NCBI GenBank assembly: GCA_026986155.1
Contig: JALSPC010000071.1
Coordinates: 1 to 32,161, forward strand
Source: a bacterium
GTDB lineage: Bacteria > Desulfobacterota > S145-22
Reading direction: 5' to 3'
Length of the DNA stretch: 32,161 nucleotides
Shown here: positions 17,676 to 26,256 of the stretch, piece by piece
Numbering within the stretch: position 1 is the stretch's first letter
How the letters are laid out: each line of letters starts with the position of its first letter
The notes under the pieces: generated by a model
What the model was told of the DNA's origin: nothing
Databases searched by the model: none
What the model saw: only the letters and a program-made list of their open reading frames with translations
Position numbers and translations under genes: made by a program

Positions 17676-18087
17676 TGAAATTTTTATTTGCCACTGCGTC
17701 ACAAATTAAGGTTTTTCTGGGCAGATTGAATGAAACTTGCGAGAAATGAAAGAAGCTGGAGTTTGTTTTGTTCAATGCGCATGAGCTTTTCAAGGGAAAG
17801 TTGAGAAATTTTTACCGAAAATTATCAGCCTTTATTAATCTTCATATTCTTATCCATTGTTTCTATTGCAGCCATTCATCAATTCCTTTTCATGTTTCCA
17901 GAAGATTTGTGATATCGTTTAAGGCCTTTTCTGATTACTTGAACGCCTGTCCACATTCTCTTGAAGTTTTGGAACAAACCATGTTATATTATTTTAGTCA
18001 GATAGGGGATGGCGTCTGGAGTGGCAGTGAAGAGGGGACGCCAAGGTGAATGCGCGTTTGCAATCTTTTTTAGGAGAGGAGGAATTT

Positions 18088-18432
18088 ATGCACGGGGGAG
18101 GATCGAGTGGTATCATTTTGATAATTGACCTTGTTATAGCGGTCATTATGATTGTTTCTGTCTGGAAAATTTTCGATAAGGCAGGAGAGCCCGGTTGGGC
18201 CGCTATCATCCCGATTTACAACCTTTACGTAATGCTGAAGGTGGCGGGCAAACCTGGATGGTGGTTGATTCTGTTTTTCATTCCCCTTGTCAACTTCATC
18301 ATCTTCATCATCACGGACCTGGCGCTTGCGGAGAAGTTTGGGAAGGGGGTCGGTTTTGCCATTGGGATGATTTTGCTGCCGATCATTTTCTTTCCCATCC
18401 TCGCGTTCGGCGACGCCCGCTACGCCGGGTAA
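18088..18432 (+). CDS. Small integral membrane protein, DUF5684-like
   Basis: SVWKIFDKAGEPGWAAIIPIYNLYVMLKVAGKPGWWLILFFIPLVNFIIFII...AFGDARYAG; strong RBS AGGAGAGGAGGAATTT before ATG 18088 (ORF-track start 18046 less likely). Confidence 0.8.
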   Translation: MHGGGSSGIILIIDLVIAVIMIVSVWKIFDKAGEPGWAAIIPIYNLYVMLKVAGKPGWWLILFFIPLVNFIIFIITDLALAEKFGKGVGFAIGMILLPIIFFPILAFGDARYAG

Positions 18433-18436
18433 CATG

Positions 18437-18468
18437 AAGGGCCGGGGCTTGACCGCCCGGCCCTTTCC
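18437..18468. terminator. Hairpin between convergent genes, possible terminator
   Basis: Perfect 10-bp stem AAGGGCCGGG (18437-18446) / CCCGGCCCTT (18456-18465), weak T-tract. Confidence 0.5.
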
Positions 18469-18491
18469 ATTCTTGTCTGGGTGATTTTTTC

Positions 18492-19637
18492 TTACCGCAG
18501 AAGTTTCTCAAGAAGCGCTTTGATCTTATGTGTAAGAAATTTTTTGTTTGTCCGGGGATCATACACAAGACAGCCGGATTCCTTGGAAAAGATGACGTTC
18601 CATCTGTAGCGCCCAAGTGAGATGACGGTATCGAGCACGTCACCCGGCGGACCCTTGTATACGTCTTTGAAGACGCAGACAAAATCACCGGCCTGGAGGG
18701 TGTCGCCGCTCGAGAAATCTCTTTCGGTCCCGATTTTAAGAGAATCAGGAAGGAGACGATCGTGATCCTTTCGAGGCGTGAAAGGCACCCCCGTGCGCCT
18801 GAAGACGAGCTGGAAGATTTGGCGCCCCGCGGCGCGCCACTTTTGTTCGTATTTGGTGGGGAACGGAAGGGCACCGTCGTCCGTTTGTTTGAGGAGGATG
18901 AAAAAGGGGGTTCCTAGGAAGTGCCGCCGCGTGTCCTCGGCGTAGTCCCGGTGGTCCGTGGTGAACCGGACCTCCCCGCCTTGTTTCAGGGCGCGGGCGA
19001 AGTCGCCCAGGGTTTCCGGTTGAATGAGACGGCGCTTTAGGTAGCGTTTTTTCTCCCAGGGATCCGGGAAGTTGATGAAAATGATATCGAGGCTTCCATC
19101 TGGAATGAAATAATGGAGGATATGAAGGGCGTTGTTGCGGATGAAGTAGATGTTGTCCAGGTGGGCCCTGGCGGTTTTTCGAAGGGCTTTCCTGAGGGTA
19201 AAACCGTTGATCTCCGCCCCGATGTGGAGGGTTCCGGGGGTCCGGAAGGCGTGATCGCAGAGAAATCCACCGTTGCCGCACCCGATTTCAAAGATTTTAG
19301 GGATGTCCGTCCGCCAATCGAAGGAATGGAGTTTTTCCTCGTTCAAGAGATAATCGGTTCCCAGGTCAGGTTTGAGCCGCCAGCCCAGGTTGCTTTTCAA
19401 GACACGAACCCTCAGCTCCCGCGCGACCTTTAGGAGGATCTCCTTGTGCTGGGTCAGGATGAGGTCGATGGGAGTCGTAAGGAGGGAAAGCCGGCATAGC
19501 GCGTCGTCAATGAATTTTATCTTGACGTAGTAAGGGCGTTCCGGGGTATGGACGTGGATGAGTTCCACGGGATCCCGGTCGTGTTTCCAACGCTCGGCGG
19601 GGAGGTTCTCGGGCGGGGTTATATACAAATGAGGCAT
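18492..19637 (-). CDS. trmB: tRNA (guanine-N7-)-methyltransferase
   Basis: IPKIFEIGCGNGGFLCDHA, IFINFPDPWEKKRYLKRRLIQPETLGDFARALKQGGEVRFTTDHRDYAEDTRRHF. Start placed at MPHLYITPP (ATG at 19637); the upstream part of the 812-aa ORF is antisense to kup. Confidence 0.88.
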   Translation of the reverse strand: MPHLYITPPENLPAERWKHDRDPVELIHVHTPERPYYVKIKFIDDALCRLSLLTTPIDLILTQHKEILLKVARELRVRVLKSNLGWRLKPDLGTDYLLNEEKLHSFDWRTDIPKIFEIGCGNGGFLCDHAFRTPGTLHIGAEINGFTLRKALRKTARAHLDNIYFIRNNALHILHYFIPDGSLDIIFINFPDPWEKKRYLKRRLIQPETLGDFARALKQGGEVRFTTDHRDYAEDTRRHFLGTPFFILLKQTDDGALPFPTKYEQKWRAAGRQIFQLVFRRTGVPFTPRKDHDRLLPDSLKIGTERDFSSGDTLQAGDFVCVFKDVYKGPPGDVLDTVISLGRYRWNVIFSKESGCLVYDPRTNKKFLTHKIKALLEKLLR

Positions 19638-19793
19638 AACAAATAATTTCTCCGTGTGGATTGGGCCGTATTTTTCCAGAAAGAGGATACGTTTGGCAAG
19701 GGCCGCTTTACGAGAAAGGGGGATTTTGTTAAGAAGGCGCAAAGGAATATTAGAAAAGCATTCATTGAGACGACTCAAGAAAGGCGGACGGGA

Positions 19794-21725
19794 ATGATCA
19801 AGAAACTGAACAAGAGGGAAACCCGGAAGGGGATAGAGACGTCGAGCCCTTCTAATGAAATGGATAGAAAACACCTCATGGCACTGTCCGTGGCCGCCTT
19901 GGGGGTTGTTTTTGGGGATATCGGGACCAGCCCCCTCTACGCGATTCGGGAGTGTTTCTACGGGGATTTCGGGATTGTCGTGACTCCAGCCAACGTGCTG
20001 GGGGTGCTGTCGCTCATCTTTTGGTCGCTTATCCTTGTGGTTTCGGTGAAATATCTCACCTTCATCCTGCGGGCGGACAACCACGGGGAGGGCGGGATCA
20101 TCGCCCTCACCTCCCTGATTCGCCCGAGGGGCTTGATGAAGATGGAGGGTAAGTGGATTCTTGTGGCGGTGGGGGTTTTCGGGGCGTGTCTCCTCTACGG
20201 GGACGGCATGATCACACCGGCCATCTCCGTGATGAGCGCTATCGAGGGAATGGGGGTTATCACGCACCGGCTCGATCCCTATATCCTTCCCGTGACGGTT
20301 GCCATCCTGGCGGGCCTTTTCATGCTTCAACCGCGCGGGACGGGGAGCGTTGGGGCCCTTTTCGGGCCGGTGATTTTCGTCTGGTTCTGCACGCTGGGAA
20401 CGTTGGGGGCGGTCCAGGTGTTCAAAAATCCAGCTATCTTCCACGCCCTGTTGCCCTGGCACGGGATCGATTTTCTTCTGAGGAACCACGTGCACGGCTT
20501 TCTCGTCCTGGGGGCTGTGTTTCTCGTGGTCACGGGGGCAGAGGCCCTCTACGCGGACATGGGGCATTTCGGGAAACGGCCCATCCGCCTCGTCTGGGTG
20601 GCGCTCGTTCTTCCCGCCCTCCTGCTCAACTACTTCGGACAGGGGGCGGTGTTGCTGGTGAATCCCCAGGCGGCTAAAGATCCTTTCTACGCTATTGTTC
20701 CGGCCTGGGGGATGATCCCCATGGTCTTTCTTGCCACCGCGGCGACGATCATCGCCTCCCAGGCAGTCATCTCCGGTGCCTTTTCCCTCACGCGTCAGGC
20801 GGTGCAGTTGGGTTACCTCCCCCGAATCAAGATCGTCCATACTTCCGCCAGGCAGATCGGGCAGATCTACGTGCCCCTCGTGAACTGGGTGTTGATGATA
20901 TCCACCATCAGCCTTGCGCTGGGATTCCATTCCTCCAGCAAGCTGGCGGCGGCCTACGGCGTGGCGGTAACCTCCACCATGCTGATCTCCACGATCCTAT
21001 TCTTTGTCGTGGCAAAGGAGAAGTGGAAGTGGTCGCCAATCTGGATGGCCATTTTCCTCGGCTTTTTTCTTGTAATCGATATCTCATTCTTTGCGGCGAA
21101 CATCAGCAAGATCTTTCACGGTGCCTGGTTCCCCCTGGTTATCGGGGGGATCGTCTTCGTGGTCATGATCACGTGGAAGCAGGGACGGGAAATGCTCTGG
21201 GCGCGCTTGCGGCGGCGCACCATGACCCTAAATAAATTTCTTGAATCTATTAAGTTGGATCCACCTGTCCGCGTGGACGGCCAGGCGGTCTTTCTGACAG
21301 GAAACCCAGATGTCGTGCCGGTGGCATTGCTACATAATCTCAAGCATAACAAAGTCATGCACACGCAGATCGCCTTCCTCAATTTCCGGACCCGGGAGAT
21401 CCCGAGGGTGCCGAATGATGAAAAGGTCGAGGTGACCAAGTTGGGCAGCGGGTTCTACAAAATCATTGCCTACTATGGGTTCATGGAGAACCCCCGGATC
21501 GAACATATCTTCTCCCTGGCGCGGGGGAAAGGGCTCGATTTTGATCCAGATAGGATCAGTTATTTCCTTGGGCGTGAGAAGTTGAGCATCAGCCGGAGGC
21601 CTGGAATGCGGCGTTGGCGCATCAAGCTCTTTTCCTTCATGTCACGGAACGCCATGGAGGCCTCGGATTTCTTCCAGATTCCCGGGTCGAAGATCATCGA
21701 ACTGGGAGTGACGCTGGAACTTTGA
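19794..21725 (+). CDS. kup: KUP/HAK/KT family potassium uptake protein
   Basis: MALSVAALGVVFGDIGTSPLYAIRECFYGDFGI; RADNHGEGGIIALTSLIR; GDGMITPAISVMSAIEG; TGAEALYADMGHFGKRPIR. Confidence 0.94.
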   Translation: MIKKLNKRETRKGIETSSPSNEMDRKHLMALSVAALGVVFGDIGTSPLYAIRECFYGDFGIVVTPANVLGVLSLIFWSLILVVSVKYLTFILRADNHGEGGIIALTSLIRPRGLMKMEGKWILVAVGVFGACLLYGDGMITPAISVMSAIEGMGVITHRLDPYILPVTVAILAGLFMLQPRGTGSVGALFGPVIFVWFCTLGTLGAVQVFKNPAIFHALLPWHGIDFLLRNHVHGFLVLGAVFLVVTGAEALYADMGHFGKRPIRLVWVALVLPALLLNYFGQGAVLLVNPQAAKDPFYAIVPAWGMIPMVFLATAATIIASQAVISGAFSLTRQAVQLGYLPRIKIVHTSARQIGQIYVPLVNWVLMISTISLALGFHSSSKLAAAYGVAVTSTMLISTILFFVVAKEKWKWSPIWMAIFLGFFLVIDISFFAANISKIFHGAWFPLVIGGIVFVVMITWKQGREMLWARLRRRTMTLNKFLESIKLDPPVRVDGQAVFLTGNPDVVPVALLHNLKHNKVMHTQIAFLNFRTREIPRVPNDEKVEVTKLGSGFYKIIAYYGFMENPRIEHIFSLARGKGLDFDPDRISYFLGREKLSISRRPGMRRWRIKLFSFMSRNAMEASDFFQIPGSKIIELGVTLEL

Positions 21726-21747
21726 GGCAAGGCAGGGTTTGGAGGGG

Positions 21748-22386
21748 ATGATGGGCAGGATAAACCTGGTCATGGATGGCCGGCCCGTGCTGTCCTTTAG
21801 GATTGGGACATCCCTCACGATGGGCCGGGGCCTGGACAATGACTTGCGGATCAACGACCCAAGGGTATCCCGGCATCACTGTGTCGTCGAGAATGGGCGC
21901 CTGGGATTTGTCATTAGAGATTTGGATAGCAGCAACGGCACATTTGTGAATGGGAGACGCATAACAAAAACATCGCTTTTTGATGGTGATAAGATTCTCC
22001 TGGGCGATACAACACTCGCTTTTGAACAGGAAGACGAAGCGGTTCAGAGTGATGCGGCCGAACGGGGGGGAGATGCCGAAAAAAAGTTCTATCGATTGAA
22101 TGGCGTGGGAAGCTTTTCCCGGGAAGGTGTTTACCCGGATTCCCTGCGCGCAACCTTCAACCGATTGACAACCCTCTTCGAGATAGGCAACATCGTCAAC
22201 ACCTATCGTGACCCCGACGCGCTGGTCCAGGTGGTCCGGCGGCAGAATGTTAGCATCATAGACGCGGATAGGTATTATCTTCTCCTCAAAAACAGGGAAT
22301 CGGATACCTTGGATGTCGCGGCGGTTCATCCCGAGCAGGCTGGTGAGAATGGAGGTATGACGGAAATCTCCAGAAATCGGCTATGA
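21748..22386 (+). CDS. FHA domain protein with partial GAF domain (probable truncated FHA-GAF-HD-GYP protein)
   Basis: FHA motif LTMGRGLDNDLRINDPRVSRHHCVVENGRLGFVIRDLDSSNGTFVNGRRI; GAF-like LTTLFEIGNIVNTYRDPDALVQVVRRQNVSIIDADRYYLLLKNRESDTLDVAA. Orphan HD-GYP fragments follow. Confidence 0.8.
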   Translation: MMGRINLVMDGRPVLSFRIGTSLTMGRGLDNDLRINDPRVSRHHCVVENGRLGFVIRDLDSSNGTFVNGRRITKTSLFDGDKILLGDTTLAFEQEDEAVQSDAAERGGDAEKKFYRLNGVGSFSREGVYPDSLRATFNRLTTLFEIGNIVNTYRDPDALVQVVRRQNVSIIDADRYYLLLKNRESDTLDVAAVHPEQAGENGGMTEISRNRL

Positions 22387-22517
22387 GATTCTATCCAATG
22401 TCGAGTGGGGGGAAGATCGCCCGGAACACGGGAGCTCAGTTCGATCCGGCGGTCGTGGAGGCCATGAGGGTCTGGGGGAAGGACAGTGACGGCTGGGGAA
22501 GGGATGAAATCAGTTGA
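22366..22517 (+). pseudogene. HD-GYP domain remnants in two frames downstream of the FHA-GAF ORF
   Basis: Frame A (CCA GAA ATC GGC...): PEIGYEILSNVEWGEDRPE. Frame B (AAG ATC GCC CGG...): KIARNTGAQFDPAVVEAMRVWGKDSDGWGRDEIS*. Both resemble HD-GYP sequence (HPxxGxxIL... and GTQFDPxVVEAF), with the catalytic core missing. Confidence 0.65.
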
Positions 22518-22550
22518 ATTTTCTAGGAATTTACGTTTTACTTATCTGTG

Positions 22551-24483
22551 ATGGACTATCCTGAGATTTTTCTGCCTTTGAAACGGAAAAGCCGAGGGCG
22601 TTGGTTCCTGGTGGGGGGGATCGGCGTGGTTGCTTACCTGTTTTCCCTTTGGCAAGTGGGCGTCTGGACAAGGAAATACGAGATGCAGCGTATCAAGCGT
22701 GCCTCCCGCGAGTCTCTGAGCGTCTATGTCGGGGATCTGAAGAGCGAGCTTGACAAGTTCAAGGCCCTGCCGCTGATTCTCTCCAGGAATCCCCTGTTCG
22801 TAGATCTCGTGAGCCGGCCCTTCTCTCTGTCCCGCCAAAGGGACGTCAATCTGGAACTTGAAAGGGTCAACGGTCTTGCAGAGACTTCCGCAATCTATAT
22901 CCTGAACAGTCACGGCGTCGCCATCGCGTCGAGTAATTGGCGGGGCCCAGTTTCCTTCATCGGCGAGGACCTGAGTTTTCGGCCTTACTACCAGCAGGCT
23001 ATCCAAGGAAAACCGGGGCACTATTTCGCCCTTGGGACCACATCCAAGGTTCGCGGTTACTACTTCTCGGCCCCCATCTTTTTTGCTGGAGAAGTCGCGG
23101 GTGTTATTGTCGTTAAGGTTCAGATGCGGCGGCTGGAAGAGAATTGGTCGCATGGCTCTGAAAGGGTTGTTGTGACGGATCGATACGGGGTCATTTTCAT
23201 AACCAGTTATGCGCCTTGGAAGTTCTGTGTTCTCGGTCCCCTTGACGAAAAGACCATGGAGGTGCTGCGTAAAAGCCGTCGTTACGGGAATTTTCACCCG
23301 GAATGCCTATGCGCAACTCCAGTGAAGATCCGGGACGGGGATGCCGCGGTAATCCATATCCTGCGAGACATGCTTCCCGAATTCGAGCAAAGAGGGGAGA
23401 AAATGCCTGAGCGTGTTCCCTTTCTTCTCCAGTCCCAGGAAATGCCCGAAGCGGGCTGGACTGTTCACATCCTGTCCGACTTATCCCGGGTGGTTGAGAG
23501 ACATGGTTCTCCTGACGGGATCGATGCTTCTGGCACTTTTTCTTGGCTTTCTCTTGCTTTATTATCGGCGCCGCGCGCGCCGAGAGCGGCTTTTTCTGGA
23601 AAAGGAGTCAAGAAGAGTGCTGGAACAAGCTAACAGGGCGCTGGAGCAGAAGGTTCGCAAACGCACCCGGGAATTGACGGAGATCAACGCTCGTCTGCGC
23701 GCGGAAATCGATGAACGACGAAGGACAGAGGAAGAATTGCGGGCCACGCAGGAAGGCTTGATCCAGGCGGGTAAGCTCGCGGCGATAGGTCAAATGGCCG
23801 CCGGTATAACCCATGAGATCAATCAGCCCCTTTCGGCCATTCAGATGTATGCGGACAATGCCCTCGTTTTTCTCGACCGGGGACATGTCCAGGATGTTCG
23901 GGCCAACCTGCGGAATATTACTGAATTGACCGGAAAAATGGCGGAGATAACGCGCCAACTCAAGACCTTCGCGCGCAAGTCCCCGGGGAGGGAGGTACCA
24001 GTCCCCATCGTGCAGGTATTGAGAAACGCGCTGGTTCTGCTCGAAAATAGAGTTAAGAAATTGAATGCGTGCGTCAAGTGTAATCCCGCTGTATGGGACG
24101 ATGATCTTATGGTGTGGGGGGACCCAATCCGCCTAGAGCAGGTTATGGTCAATATCCTGAAGAACAGCCTGGATGCCGTCGCAGGGTCATCCGTCCGAGA
24201 AATCTCCATAACTCTCCAGGAATTTCAGGAGAAGGTTGTCATCCATATCCGGGATACCGGAGATGGAATCGACCCGCGGGATTTGAACAGGCTGTTCGAA
24301 CCGTTTTTCAGTAACCGTAAAGACGGAAAAGGGTTAGGACTGGGGTTGTCCCTCTCACTGGGAATCGTGAAGGATTTCGGGGGAATGATCCGTATGGGCA
24401 ATCATCCCGACGGCGGCGCGATGGCCACCATCGAACTTCGCCGTTATACGGCAAAGAAAAAGGATGAAGTATGGAAAACGTGA
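22551..24483 (+). pseudogene. DctB-like sensor histidine kinase interrupted by a frameshift near 23490-23503
   Basis: ORF 22548-23633 gives a TM plus dCACHE sensor ending ...WTVHILSDLSRVVER; the +1 frame continues MVLLTGSMLLALFLGFLLLYYRRRARRERLFLEKES...GKLAAIGQMAAGITHEINQPLSAIQMYADN...GLGLGLSLSLGIVKDFGG. Confidence 0.8.
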
Positions 24484-25817
24484 GGGGATCCGTCATTTTT
24501 GTGGATGACGACGAATATGTTTGCCGGGCCGTGGAGCAGACCTTGAGGTTGGCCGGTTACGATGTCGTCACGTTCAGGAATCCCCGCCAGGCCATGAAGT
24601 TGATTTCCCGGGACTGGCCGGGGATCCTGGTGACGGACGTGAGGATGCCCGGGGTCGACGGGTTTTCTCTTCTTGATTGGACACTTCGGCGGGATCCTGA
24701 TCTTCCCGTGCTTCTCGTCACGGGCCACGGGGATATCAGTATGGCCGTGGAGGCCATGCGAAAAGGCGCCTATGATTTTATCGAAAAACCCCTGTCGGCG
24801 GATAGGTTTGTGGAAATTGTCGCACGCGCCTTGGAAAAGCGGGGGCTTATTCTCTATAACAGGAAATTGCGGGCGGAGGTCGCCCGGCGGAGTGGCATCG
24901 AATCGGTTATCCTCGGTCGCAGTGAACGCATGCGTCGCCTGCGCGAAAAGATTCGGGCCATTGCCGGCACCAATGTGGATGTCCTCATCGTTGGCGAAAC
25001 GGGGACGGGTAAAGAGCTCGTCGCCCGGTGCCTGCATCGCTACAGCCACCGGAGGGAGCGTCCATTCATTGCCATAAATTGTGGGGCTATTCCAGAGAGC
25101 ATTATCGAGAACGAACTTTTTGGGCATGACCCCGGAGCGTTTACAGGCGCTGATCGTATCTATATCGGGAAGATTGAGCAGGCCGACGGGGGAACGCTGT
25201 TCCTCGATGAGATTGAGTCCATGCCCTTGGTTCTCCAAGTCCGGTTGTTGCGCGTTCTGCAGGAGCGGTCCATCGAGAGATTGGGAGGAAGCAAGACCAT
25301 CGAGCTCGATTTGAGGGTTATTGCGGCGACAAAACGTAACCTTCTCGAAGCCAGTGAAAAGGGAGAGTTCAGGAGCGACCTCTATTATCGCTTGAACGTT
25401 GCCAATCTCGTGATTCCTCCCCTCAAGGACCGGGTCGAAGACATCCCCGCCCTGTTCATTCATTTCCTGCAGAAAGCGGCGAGTCGGCTTGGAAGGCCGG
25501 TTCCTGATATGGAAAGGATAGATTTACAGCCATTCATGCTGTACGCCTGGCCGGGAAATGTTCGCGAATTGCAGAATGTGGCGGAGAGAATGGTGCTTGG
25601 GATGGAGGATACCCTGCCCCCTTTGGAGGATGGAGAAAGCGTCGGACAAGGATCTCTGCAGGAGCGGGTGGAATCATTTGAAAGATATCTTATCGAGGAG
25701 GAACTCAAACGCCGGAAGGGGAATATTACGGCCACCTACCGGGCGCTTGGCCTGCCCAGGAAGACCCTCTACAATAAGATGAAAAAATATGGTCTTTTCA
25801 AAAAAGATTATTCCTGA
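24471..25817 (+). CDS. DctD/NtrC-family sigma-54-dependent response regulator
   Basis: Receiver SVIFVDDDEYVCRAVEQTLRLAGYDVV...LVTDVRMPGVDG; Walker A GETGTGKE; GAFTGA motif intact (ELFGHDPGAFTGA); Fis-type HTH NITATYRALGLPRKTLYNKMKKYG. Overlaps the kinase end. Confidence 0.93.
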   Translation: MENVRGSVIFVDDDEYVCRAVEQTLRLAGYDVVTFRNPRQAMKLISRDWPGILVTDVRMPGVDGFSLLDWTLRRDPDLPVLLVTGHGDISMAVEAMRKGAYDFIEKPLSADRFVEIVARALEKRGLILYNRKLRAEVARRSGIESVILGRSERMRRLREKIRAIAGTNVDVLIVGETGTGKELVARCLHRYSHRRERPFIAINCGAIPESIIENELFGHDPGAFTGADRIYIGKIEQADGGTLFLDEIESMPLVLQVRLLRVLQERSIERLGGSKTIELDLRVIAATKRNLLEASEKGEFRSDLYYRLNVANLVIPPLKDRVEDIPALFIHFLQKAASRLGRPVPDMERIDLQPFMLYAWPGNVRELQNVAERMVLGMEDTLPPLEDGESVGQGSLQERVESFERYLIEEELKRRKGNITATYRALGLPRKTLYNKMKKYGLFKKDYS

Positions 25818-26065
25818 CTGTTCTCCAGGACTGCCTTATTTTCTTTTTTTGCTGTGGGACAATTATGACTCGTTAAAAACAGGCAAATGAGTCATTTTTA
25901 CTCATAGTAGTGGGAGGGAAACGAGTTTTAAACGCTCCGCCCTCCTTCAGCGGAGTTCCGGCAGTCCGCAAAACATATTTAATTTTCTTGGGATTTCGAA
26001 AAGGAATGGCTGGATATTTACAACGCTGTTTCAAATAAATGTTTGCTTTGATTTTTTCGATGCTA

Positions 26066-26081
26066 TGGTATGAATTATGCA
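26066..26081 (+). promoter_or_regulatory. Candidate sigma-54 promoter TGGTATGAATTATGCA
   Basis: Matches TGGCAYRNNNNTTGCW with GG-N10-GC spacing and two mismatches; upstream of the SBP-DAACS operon and downstream of a sigma-54 activator gene. Confidence 0.55.
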
Positions 26082-26256
26082 AAACATAATTGCATGTATC
26101 CATATTTACTCGTTGGAGCAATAACGCCGCTTAGAACAACTTTTTGTATGCGTAGTCCGCGGAAATCCTACGGGGGTAGGCGGATGGTTGGGTAACTCCG
26201 AAACGGCCGCGGGGATCCGGCGTGTGGAAGGAGGAAAACTTTATGGAGGAGGTAAC

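Noticed and set aside
18492-20930. 812-aa minus-strand ORF
   Set aside because: Only the C-terminal ~380 aa (from ATG 19637) is TrmB. The rest is antisense to kup with His/Pro/Arg/Asp-rich shadow composition.
23503-23633. Programmed +1 ribosomal frameshift in the DctB-like gene
   Set aside because: No slippery codon, internal SD or downstream structure recognised at the junction; mutation or sequencing error is simpler.
24444-25463. 339-aa minus-strand ORF opposite the DctD-like regulator
   Set aside because: Antisense shadow ORF; the sense frame has unambiguous NtrC-family motifs.
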